From positions 1 through 64,000 of the forward strand of contig DCWQ01000039.1 in the NCBI GenBank assembly GCA_002328185.1: a stretch of 64,000 bases of DNA, given 5' to 3'. Source of the DNA: Dehalococcoidia bacterium UBA2158 (lineage in GTDB: Bacteria; Chloroflexota; Dehalococcoidia; Lucifugimonadales; UBA3495). The translations under genes were made by a program, and so were the position numbers. The notes under the pieces were generated by a model. The model saw nothing but the letters and a program-made list of their open reading frames with translations. It made no database searches and had not been told where the DNA came from. Below are positions 9,053 to 16,135 of this stretch, one piece after another; the stretch's first letter is position 1, and the number at the start of each line of letters is the position of its first letter.

Positions 9053-9601
9053 ATGGCTAGACTACCAGCCGTAACCCGCGACCAACTGGCCCCAGAAGAC
9101 CATGAGTATTTCGATTCCATCGTGGGAACCCGGGGCAGCATCCGCGGGCCCTACGGAGTATTGCTCCACAGCCCCAAGCTGGCCGCCTGTGTGGCCGACA
9201 CCGGCGCCTTCGTCCGCTACGAGTTCGGCATCCCAGAGAACTTGAAAGAAGTCGTTATCATCGCCACCGGCAAAGAGATGCATTCCCAGTACGAGTTCTC
9301 GGCCCACGCCAAGCTGGCCCGGGCTGCCGGCGTGACCGATGCAACCATCAAGGCCATCGCCGATGGCTCCGCTCCCGCCGGCCTATCGGAAGACGAGGCC
9401 CTGCTAGTGGGCTACGTCCACGAGCTGCTGCGCGACCACAAAGTCAAAGACGCCACCTACAAAGCCCTGGTGGACCGCTTCGGCGAGCAAGACACCCTGC
9501 ACCTTGCGGTCCTCGTCGGCCACTATCTCCTGGTGGCCCAGGTCCTGATGACCGTGGACGTGGAACTGGGCGAAGGAATGGTCGCAGAGATCCCTGACTA
9601 G
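9053..9601 (+). CDS. Carboxymuconolactone decarboxylase (CMD) family protein
   Basis: A 182-residue all-helical protein of the AhpD/CMD superfamily: LPAVTRDQLAPEDHEYFDSI and RGPYGVLLHSPKLAA at the N-terminus, then the core helix KEVVIIATGKEMHSQYEFSAHAKLAR. The AhpD CxxC pair is replaced by HSQYE, with His and Glu kept. This favours a decarboxylase or lactone-like chemistry rather than peroxidase activity. The start is preceded by AAGGAGAAAACC. It lies 123 bases after the SMP-30 gene and may share a transcript, although a palindromic repeat sits in the gap. Substrate not predictable. Confidence 0.85.
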   Translation: MARLPAVTRDQLAPEDHEYFDSIVGTRGSIRGPYGVLLHSPKLAACVADTGAFVRYEFGIPENLKEVVIIATGKEMHSQYEFSAHAKLARAAGVTDATIKAIADGSAPAGLSEDEALLVGYVHELLRDHKVKDATYKALVDRFGEQDTLHLAVLVGHYLLVAQVLMTVDVELGEGMVAEIPD

Positions 9602-9651
9602 AAGTAAAGCGATCAGCTGACAGCCATCAGCCGTAAGCTAATCTTCTGCAA

Positions 9652-9688
9652 AAAAGGGGCGCGCCGATTTGATCGCCGCGCCCCTTTT
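9652..9688 (+). terminator. Intrinsic terminator after the CMD gene
   Basis: GGGGCGCG (9656-9663) pairs with CGCGCCCC (9677-9684), extended by AAAA/TTTT, and ends in TTTTCGTT. GC-rich stem plus U-run downstream of a plus-strand gene. Confidence 0.75.
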
Positions 9689-9785
9689 CGTTCGGCCGAT
9701 TTATGAAAATCCCTATTCTCTTAACCCATAACGCTCTTCATCCCTGCGAAGGCACGAATCTAGGCAAACCGAATTGTCTGGTGAT

Positions 9786-9871
9786 TCGTTCGTGGTGAGC
9801 TCCGTCGAACCACCTGCTTAGCTAAAGCCAGCTTAAGCCAAGTGGGCCTTCGACAGGCTCAGGATGAGCGG
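9786..9871. repeat. Dispersed intergenic repeat, family A (copy 1)
   Basis: Two half-elements in opposite orientation: TCGTGGTGAGCTCCGTCGAA (from about 9789) and CTTCGACAGGCTCAGGATGA (from about 9848). The second is an imperfect reverse complement of the first. Related copies occur at 45316-45396 and 63887-63973. It fills most of the gap between the CMD terminator and the lipoprotein gene, where no gene is seen. Confidence 0.6.
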
Positions 9872-9909
9872 GTCATTTGGCTGCCATTTCTGTTCATGGT
9901 CAACTGGCT

Positions 9910-10500
9910 CTAATTCAGCGTGTCCGTGAGCGTGACCTCCAGCTCACCGTCCAGCCTGAACTCGAATGACACCAGCCCTGCTGCCGGAAACTCGTCTCGG
10001 TCCACGGTCACCATGGTCATAGGCGCATACAGATAGGGGTATTCCCGGCCTTGGGCGTCTTCGTCAAGCTCCAGGTCCACCACGGCCCGGTTTCCATCAA
10101 TCTTGAGGCCCACCACCGACAGGGGGTCGCCCTGGACCGGCAGCCACAACAAATAGGCCACCAGCAACACCGAGCCTGGAAACTCCGCTCTGCTCAGAGT
10201 CGTGCCGGTGCCTACGGTCCGCTTGCTGACCACCGCGCGGTTGAATCTCTCAAGTTCCTCTGAGCTGGTTATGACGTCCGCTCTCAACTCTCTGGAGAAT
10301 GAGTCGGCCGACGCATTCGACGGCGAAACCCATCCGCTGTTCACGTAACGCCAAAGTGGAGGAGTGGGCGGCTCCTGCGTGACCTCGGCTTGAGCGGTTT
10401 CCGTGGATTCTACGATAGGCGCAGCCGAATCGCCGTCACAGGCAGCAATGAGAAAAGTAGCCACGATAGCGGTCAAAACCCCTGGGTATATCCTCGGCAT
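9910..10500 (-). CDS. Putative lipoprotein of unknown function
   Basis: 196 residues. The N-terminus MPRIYPGVLTAIVATFLIAAC is a short signal peptide ending in a lipobox (LIAA|C, Cys about residue 21), so the mature protein should be a lipid-anchored extracytoplasmic protein. It is followed by a low-complexity Ser/Thr/Glu linker (SAAPIVESTETAQAEVTQEP) and a globular domain of about 150 residues with alternating beta strands and no recognised motif. No family assigned. Faces the PAC2 gene divergently across a 216-base gap. Confidence 0.7.
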   Translation of the reverse strand: MPRIYPGVLTAIVATFLIAACDGDSAAPIVESTETAQAEVTQEPPTPPLWRYVNSGWVSPSNASADSFSRELRADVITSSEELERFNRAVVSKRTVGTGTTLSRAEFPGSVLLVAYLLWLPVQGDPLSVVGLKIDGNRAVVDLELDEDAQGREYPYLYAPMTMVTVDRDEFPAAGLVSFEFRLDGELEVTLTDTLN

Positions 10501-10716
10501 TCGCCCTTCTTAGAGGTGGTCTGTTGGCCTGCCGCCGCTTCGGGTCATCGCCTGCTTATTCCGGCCGGATCCAGCCTAATTTCCGCCTCAATATCTAGCT
10601 ACGTATGATATCAAAATTCAGGTTTCACGCACACGCAGCCTCAGCTAAGATAAGAATACGCGTAGGCCGGATACGTTACCCTTGTAAATCCAAATCGGCA
10701 CTGTCAGACTAGGAGC

Positions 10717-11634
10717 ATGCGCGTCGGTGATTTCGAATTTCCAGAGCCACTGCCCGAGCTTAAAGACCCCCACGTTTTGGCGGTCCTCAGGCCCTGGATC
10801 GACGTGGGAAACGTTGGGACACTTTCAATGCGGCGTCTTGAGCGCCATCTTGAGTCCAAAGAGATCGGGCGCTTGGTCAAACCCGGACGATACTACGACT
10901 TCACCCGCTACCGCCCCAAGTCGGTCTTGAAACAGGGCGTGCGGGAGTACAGTATCCCTTCCACCACCATCAGCGCATGTGTTCGGGAACATGGCCCTGA
11001 CCTCATTACCTTGCACCTGCTGGAACCGCATCTCTACGGCGAGGACTACACCGATTCCGTGATCGAAGTCCTGAAGCACTTCGGGGTCAAGCGTTATTCC
11101 ATGATCGGCGCGATGTACGACATGGTGCCCCACACCCGCCAATTGCTAGTCTCGGGCGGCACGGTGAATCCCGATAACGAAGAAGAATACAAGCTGGCTG
11201 GCGTGCGCCCCAGCGATTACGAAGGGCCGACCACCATCACTTACCTGATATCCAATACCCTCGAGGAGGCGGGCATCGACACCCGAATCTTCGTGGTCCA
11301 CCTGCCCCAATACTTCCAGGTTGAAGAGGACTTCACGGGAACGGCCCGGTTGATGGAGGTCCTGTGCACCCTCTACGGACTGCCCAGCCGCCTGGCCGAC
11401 CCGGAACGAGGCCGCCAGCAATACGCATCCCTTCAGAACATCGTCTCCGACACCTCGGAGGTCGCCGGTCTGTTGGAACGGCTGGAAGAACGGTATGACC
11501 GAGAGAACGGGGGAGGCGACTCATCAGACAGCCCACTTTCGCCGATGGTGGAAGAATTTCTCCAGGGCCTGGGCTCCAACATCGACCTGGAAGACCTAGA
11601 CCTGGACTTCGACGACGACCCGACCGACGAATAG
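10717..11634 (+). CDS. PAC2 family protein (proteasome-assembly-chaperone-like fold)
   Basis: 305 residues matching the PAC2 family: the N-terminal LAVLRPWIDVGNVGTLSMRRLERHL, a domain core with IEVLKHFGVKRYSMIGAMYDMVPHTR, and TTITYLISNTLEEAGIDTRIFVVHLPQYF, where PAC2 proteins describe 'friendly' carboxylate-rich pockets. The last 50 residues are an acidic tail (DLEDLDLDFDDD). The bacterial role is not established; the fold belongs to the purine-nucleoside-phosphorylase-like class. The ribosome-binding site is AGGAGC seven bases upstream. Immediately followed by the broken M20 peptidase gene. Confidence 0.8.
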   Translation: MRVGDFEFPEPLPELKDPHVLAVLRPWIDVGNVGTLSMRRLERHLESKEIGRLVKPGRYYDFTRYRPKSVLKQGVREYSIPSTTISACVREHGPDLITLHLLEPHLYGEDYTDSVIEVLKHFGVKRYSMIGAMYDMVPHTRQLLVSGGTVNPDNEEEYKLAGVRPSDYEGPTTITYLISNTLEEAGIDTRIFVVHLPQYFQVEEDFTGTARLMEVLCTLYGLPSRLADPERGRQQYASLQNIVSDTSEVAGLLERLEERYDRENGGGDSSDSPLSPMVEEFLQGLGSNIDLEDLDLDFDDDPTDE

Positions 11635-11656
11635 CGGCGGGCCGCCCAGCGCGCCG

Positions 11657-12961
11657 TTGGCCGAACTCACGGTGTCCGTCCTCTCCAACTCCGACTACCT
11701 CGACACCACCAACCCGCCCGGCAACAAAGCCCAGTGCATTGAGCCTTGCTGGACGGCGCAGGCATCCAGAACCAGGTCTTCGCCAAGACGCCCGGCCGAC
11801 CCAATCTGATCGCCCGCCTTCCTGGTGACAGGACAGACCCCGTTATTGCTTCAAGGCCACGTGAACGTGATCCCAGCCGGCCCGCCTCTCTGGCAACAAC
11901 CGCCATTCAGCGGTGACATCGTGGGCGTAGTTCCCTGGGGACGAGGCTCATCGGACATGAAGAGCGCCATCTCCATGATGCTTTACGCCATCATGCGGGC
12001 CAAGGTCGACGGGATGACTCTCGCCTGGGACATCGTCCTTTCTGTGGTCTGCGACGAGGAATCGGGCGGCGACTTTGGCGCCCGGTACCTGGTTGAAGAG
12101 CACCCGGAACAATTCCAGGGGATCGATTACGCCATCGGCGAGTTCGGCGGATTTAGCTTCGAACTAGGCGGCCGCCGGTTCTACCAAATCATGGTCTCGG
12201 AGAAGCAAGTATGTCACCTGCGGGTTACATACCGGGGCGCGGTAGGCCATGCATCGCTGAACCAAGAAGATAACCCCATGACCGGACTTTCGAGGTTCCT
12301 GCGACGGGTCCAGTCCCGCCAGTTTCCCACCCACGCGACACTCGAAGCCGATATGATGTTTCAGGTCATCGGCAAGCACCTTTCCCCACCGTCCCGCATA
12401 GGGTTGGCAGCCCTGCTCAACCCGCGCTTCACATCGTTGGCTCTGAAGCTATTGGGAGCCAAGGGACGCACATTTGCGCCCTTGTTCCGCAACACGGTCA
12501 ACCCCTCTGTTGTGCGCGGCGGAGAGCAGATAAACGTCGTGTCCAATGAGGTGACCCTCGGTCTGGACGGCCGGCTTCTGCCCAACTTTAGCACGGAGCA
12601 GTTTGAGTCGGGGCTACGACTGATAACGGACTCTGACGCTACCGTTGGGATAGAAGTTCTAAGTCATGATACGGGGTTGAGGCAGCCCGCCATGGGACTT
12701 TTCGATACCTTGAGCAGCGTGTTGAAAGAGAGCGACCCCGACGGTATTCCGGTGCCCATGCTCATGCCCGCGGCTACCGATGGCAGGCTATTTGCTCGAC
12801 TTGGCATCCAAACTTACGGATCTTTGCCAATGTTGCTGCCCAAAACGTTGGATTTCGCCGCGACCATCCATGGCACTGATGAGCGTGCGCCGGCGGACAC
12901 CATCAACTTCGGAGCAGACGCAATCTACCGCCTGTTGCAACATTACGGACACACCGGTTAA
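11657..12961 (+). pseudogene. M20 family metallopeptidase with compensating frameshifts
   Basis: The body from the GTG at 11825 to 12961 (378 codons) is open and reads as an M20 peptidase/deacylase: WGRGSSDMKSA (bridging Asp), VCDEESGGDFGA (catalytic Glu pair) and HGTDERAPADTINFGADAIY. The N-terminal part is present but disrupted. LDTTNPPGNKA lies in the same frame at about 11700-11735; the next segment (LLDGAGIQNQVFAKTPGR, NLIARLPG) is in another frame at about 11746-11820; then the frame returns. Thus two opposite indels about 75 bases apart. In addition the conserved HxD of the metal site reads GHVNV, Asp replaced by Asn. A start at GTG 11825 would lack the first beta strands, so a working enzyme is unlikely. 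TTG at 11657 is the likely old start. Confidence 0.75.
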
Positions 12962-13000
12962 CCGGGCCCCAGGGCGGGCTCGGTACATGCCTAAATCTGT

Positions 13001-13029
13001 TTGACGTTGTATAGGGGGTATGCTAGAGT
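13001..13029 (+). promoter_or_regulatory. Predicted sigma-70-type promoter for infC-rpmI-rplT
   Basis: TTGACG (13001-13006), 17-base spacer, TAGAGT (13024-13029), with TGC directly before the -10 as an extended -10 element. Transcription would start near 13036, leaving about 48 bases of leader before the infC start. Confidence 0.5.
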
Positions 13030-13083
13030 GAATCCACCTATCTTTCACGTATTTGATGAGGATTTTATCGGAGGTACCAGAGC

Positions 13084-13674
13084 ATAGCTAGACAATATCG
13101 GGTCAACGAGCGGATCAACAGTCCCCAAGTAAGAGTCATAGGCGACGATGGGGCCCAGCTCGGTGTGATGGATCTCGCTCGTGCGCTCCAACTGGCGCGC
13201 GACGCCGAAGTGGACCTGGTTGAAGTGGCTCCCAATTCCGAACCCCCTGTCTGTAGGCTACTGGATTACGGCAAACTCCTATACCTCACCTCTAAGAAAG
13301 AACGCGAATCCAAGAAGGGACAGAGAAGCACCGATCAGAAAGAGGTGCGCTTCCGGCCCAACATTGGGACGCACGACCTGGACGCTAAAACCCGCAAAAT
13401 ACGCGAGTTCATCAGCGACGGGTCCAAGGTCAAGCTGACCGTCCGCTTCCGCGGGCGGGAGGCCGCCCACCAGCAGTTGGGGCTTTCAGTCCTCAAGCGG
13501 GTGGCTGACGAATTAAAAGACGAAGTGCGATTGGAGCGCCCACCGGCCATGGAAGGCCGGGCGCTGTCCATGGTGTTGATACCGGCCCTGGTCAAGACGG
13601 AAAAGGGCGCGGACGACGCACCAGAAGATGATAATCAGGATCAGGTAGAAGAACTGGCAGATGCCAAAACTTAA
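13084..13674 (+). CDS. infC: Translation initiation factor IF-3, probable AUA start
   Basis: 196 residues with both IF-3 domains. The N-terminal domain has ARQYRVNERINSPQVRVIGD and LVEVAPNSEPPVCRLLDYGK; the C-terminal domain has KEVRFRPNIGTHDLDAKTRK and VKLTVRFRGREAAHQQLG. The conserved YRVNERI segment lies upstream of the first ATG (13165), so the true start must be earlier. An in-frame TGA at 13057-13059 bounds it, and no ATG, GTG or TTG occurs between. The best candidate is ATA at 13084, nine bases after GGAGG (13070-13074). Rare start codons are a known feature of infC, which represses its own translation by rejecting non-canonical starts. An Asp/Glu-rich tail ends the protein and overlaps the rpmI start by 14 bases. 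Confidence 0.92.
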   Translation: MARQYRVNERINSPQVRVIGDDGAQLGVMDLARALQLARDAEVDLVEVAPNSEPPVCRLLDYGKLLYLTSKKERESKKGQRSTDQKEVRFRPNIGTHDLDAKTRKIREFISDGSKVKLTVRFRGREAAHQQLGLSVLKRVADELKDEVRLERPPAMEGRALSMVLIPALVKTEKGADDAPEDDNQDQVEELADAKT

Positions 13675-13858
13675 GACACACAAAGGGGCCAAGGCCCGTA
13701 TACACATAACAGGCACCGGCAAGCTAATGCGCCGCAAGCGCATGAGCAGCCACCTTAGGCGCAAAAAGCCGACCAAAGTCACCCGGAAGTACGCCGATAA
13801 GTTATCGGTGGACGCCTCGGACTACAAGCGTCTTCACAGGATGCTACCCTACGGGTAG
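13661..13858 (+). CDS. rpmI: 50S ribosomal protein L35
   Basis: 65 residues with the L35 signature: MPKLKTHKGAKARIHITGTG at the N-terminus, the basic core RRKRMSSHLRRKKPTKVTRK and the end YKRLHRMLPYG. Normal length for the family. Its ATG lies inside the last codons of infC (14-base overlap), so its translation is probably coupled to infC, and rplT follows 43 bases later: the standard infC-rpmI-rplT operon. Confidence 0.97.
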   Translation: MPKLKTHKGAKARIHITGTGKLMRRKRMSSHLRRKKPTKVTRKYADKLSVDASDYKRLHRMLPYG

Positions 13859-13901
13859 GCAAGCAACCCCATTCGAGTAATCACCGTCCGGAGATCATCC
13901 C

Positions 13902-14264
13902 TTGGCTAGAGTAAAACGTGGCGTCACTAAGCACGCCCGGCACAAAAAGATATTAAAGGCCGCTAGAGGCTATACCGGGGCTTCATCCCGCAGCTACAAG
14001 TGGGCCCATGAAGCTGTCATGCACGCCTGGGCCTATTCCTATCGGCACCGCCGCGAACGCAAAGGCGACTTCCGTCGCCTATGGATCGTCCGCATCAGCG
14101 CAGTCTGCCGCGAGGCGGGGACTTCTTACAGCCAGTTCATGCACGGCTTGAAGCTGGCCGGAGTGGAACTCGACCGCAAGATTCTGGCCGATATGGCGGT
14201 CCGGGATCCCGAGGGATTCAGCAAACTGATCGAGATGTCTAAGGAACAATTGGCCGCGGTCTAG
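13902..14264 (+). CDS. rplT: 50S ribosomal protein L20
   Basis: 120 residues: [60 protein letters not shown] and [20 protein letters not shown] are all classic L20 segments. The start is TTG at 13902, fixed by the conserved ARVKRG beginning; GGAG sits about eight bases upstream. In other bacteria L20 represses this operon by binding its mRNA leader; no such site could be identified here by eye. Confidence 0.97.
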   Translation: MARVKRGVTKHARHKKILKAARGYTGASSRSYKWAHEAVMHAWAYSYRHRRERKGDFRRLWIVRISAVCREAGTSYSQFMHGLKLAGVELDRKILADMAVRDPEGFSKLIEMSKEQLAAV

Positions 14265-14317
14265 CGTTCCACAAAAGATCAAACAAAAAGCCCGGCTACG
14301 AGCCGTAGATCTACGGT

Positions 14318-14773
14318 TTACTTTCGAGCGAACCCGTAATAGGTGTCGTTATCCAAGATGCGGAGTAGCCGTTTCTCGGTGATCACAATCGGCCGGATCG
14401 GCGTCGCCCACTTTTCCGTCAACTCATAATGCAGGTCGACCAAGGACATCGGCCGGTTGTTCCGCGCCAGCAGCGTGCGGAATACGATCTCCTGCACCGG
14501 CATGTCCGACCGAATAAAGCTGGAGTCGTTCTTGTAGTTCTGGGATATCTCGCGAATCAGGCCCTTCACGTCGCCCAACTCGTTCATGGGTTTCGATTTC
14601 GAAGGACTGGTCGATGCCAGCCTTCCGGCCACAAGATGGACCGGCGAGCGCTCCAGTTTGGCCAGCCGGTCAACGCTGATCAGGAACAAAGGATTCTCTA
14701 TTTCCGGCTCTTCTAGCGATTCTTCTACCAGTTCATCAACCAGTTCTTCGGCATTTGGGTCTTGCGTGGTCAT
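14318..14773 (-). CDS. Conserved-looking hypothetical protein translationally coupled to moeA
   Basis: 151 residues, no family recognised. The ATG at 14771-14773 overlaps the moeA stop (ATGA) and has GAGGTG just upstream inside moeA, so it is probably translated by ribosomes finishing moeA. The first 40 residues are very acidic (EELVDELVEESLEEPEIEN); the middle is Ser/Lys-rich. The last 85 (from MNELGDVKGLIREI to LDNDTYYGFARK) are predicted helix-turn-helix/winged-helix-like, with VDLHYELTEKWATPIRPIVI. A 27-codon upstream extension of the frame exists but overlaps moeA and is unlikely. It may be a regulatory or scaffold protein, but nothing proves it. Confidence 0.65.
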   Translation of the reverse strand: MTTQDPNAEELVDELVEESLEEPEIENPLFLISVDRLAKLERSPVHLVAGRLASTSPSKSKPMNELGDVKGLIREISQNYKNDSSFIRSDMPVQEIVFRTLLARNNRPMSLVDLHYELTEKWATPIRPIVITEKRLLRILDNDTYYGFARK

Positions 14774-16113
14774 ACTTGCACCTCTTCGTTCCAATCCAAC
14801 ATGATTATCTGTACCTGTTCGCCTGCATCCTTGGACGGCAGGTCTTCGGGGCATATCGCCAGGCCATTGGCTTTAGACATGGATGTCAGGATGTTTGAGC
14901 CTTGGGGTCCGGTGGGAGTGGCTTGGTACTTGCCGTTTTTCAGCTCAACTTCCACCCTAGCATATACCCTGCGTCCATCTTCGTTTCGGATGGGGCCGGT
15001 TAACACACCAACGACAACCGGCCGGTGAATCTTAGTCTGGCCCAACATCGTGCGAATGGCTGGCCTGGCGAACATCTCAAAGGCCACCATCGCGCTCACC
15101 GGGTTGCCCGGCAGGCCCAAAAGAGGGATGTTCTTTCCGCCGGCGCCGTTCAAGTGGCCGAACGCCAAGGGCTTGGCCGGGCGCATACGCACCGACCAGA
15201 AGTTCATCTCGCCCCGCTCGTTCAGCACGTCCTTCACGATATCATAATCGCCCTTGGAGACGCCCGCCGAAGTAACCACCAAATCGGCTCCCGCAGTGGC
15301 TTCCAGCTTGGCGTTCAGGTCTTCCAGATTGTCTCTGGCGATGCCCAGTAGCCTGGGGACGCCCCCGCTGGCTGCAACCGATGCGGCCACGCTGAAGCTG
15401 TTGGAGTCGTAGATCTTGCCGCCAGACAGAGGGGTGCCGGTGTTCTCCAGTTCGTCCCCCGTGGCCAAGACCGCCACCACCGGGCGGCGTATCACCTTGA
15501 CCGTATCCATTCCCAGAGAGGCGATGACCCCAACCTCGGCGGACCGCACGATGGTGCCTTTCTCCAAGACCAATGCGCCTGCGCTCACGTCCTCGCCGGC
15601 TGGACGCACATTACAGCCCGGGGGCATGTCGGCAAAGATGGCCACCTGGTCTAGGGGCTTGCCCTCCCGTTTGCGCTGGACTTCATCAGTCTCTTCGAAG
15701 GGCACTACGGTGTCAGCGCCATCAGGCACCGGGGCTCCGGTCATGATCCGGATGGCCGTGCCGGGAACAACGGACTTGTCGGGCATCGAACCGGCGGCCA
15801 CGATGCCGATGACCTCTAGGTTGCTGGGATTCTCGTGAGATGCCCCGGCGATGTCGCTGTGCAGCAGGGCGTAACCGTCCATCCCCGAGTTGGCCAATGG
15901 AGGAAGGGCCAACGGCGAGTGTATATTCTCGGCCAACACCTGCCCCATGCATTCCAGTAGGAGCTTTCCCTCAGCCTCCAGAGTCTGGAAGCTGGCCATG
16001 ACCCGTTCATAGGCCTGCTCAACGCTGAGCATGTCTTCCTGGGCATGGGCATGACCGTGGGAGTGGGCGGGCGTGTGCCCAGAGTCATGATGTCCGTGAT
16101 TGTGACTAGTCAT
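14770..16113 (-). CDS. moeA: Molybdopterin molybdenumtransferase
   Basis: 447 residues. MoeA joins molybdate to adenylylated molybdopterin. Seen here: MDGYALLHSDIAG (domain II), FADMPPGCNVRPAGEDV, VVAVLATGDELENTGTPLSG and TSAGVSKGDYDIVKDVL (active-site MoCF-biosynthesis domain), GLPGNPVSAMVAFEMF, and a domain IV end. The extra first 26 residues are a histidine-rich segment (HNHGHHDSGHTPAHSHGHAH) not usual in MoeA and likely able to bind metal ions. No other molybdenum cofactor genes lie in the window; the nearby downstream gene is an unrecognised small protein. Confidence 0.93.
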   Translation of the reverse strand: MTSHNHGHHDSGHTPAHSHGHAHAQEDMLSVEQAYERVMASFQTLEAEGKLLLECMGQVLAENIHSPLALPPLANSGMDGYALLHSDIAGASHENPSNLEVIGIVAAGSMPDKSVVPGTAIRIMTGAPVPDGADTVVPFEETDEVQRKREGKPLDQVAIFADMPPGCNVRPAGEDVSAGALVLEKGTIVRSAEVGVIASLGMDTVKVIRRPVVAVLATGDELENTGTPLSGGKIYDSNSFSVAASVAASGGVPRLLGIARDNLEDLNAKLEATAGADLVVTSAGVSKGDYDIVKDVLNERGEMNFWSVRMRPAKPLAFGHLNGAGGKNIPLLGLPGNPVSAMVAFEMFARPAIRTMLGQTKIHRPVVVGVLTGPIRNEDGRRVYARVEVELKNGKYQATPTGPQGSNILTSMSKANGLAICPEDLPSKDAGEQVQIIMLDWNEEVQV

Positions 16114-16135
16114 ATGTCTATCGACTGAGGGTCTA

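Noticed and set aside
14293..14316. Terminator between rplT and the convergent hypothetical gene (palindrome CCGTAGATCTACGG)
   Set aside because: The stem is short and AT-mixed with no clear T-run on either strand; too weak to call.
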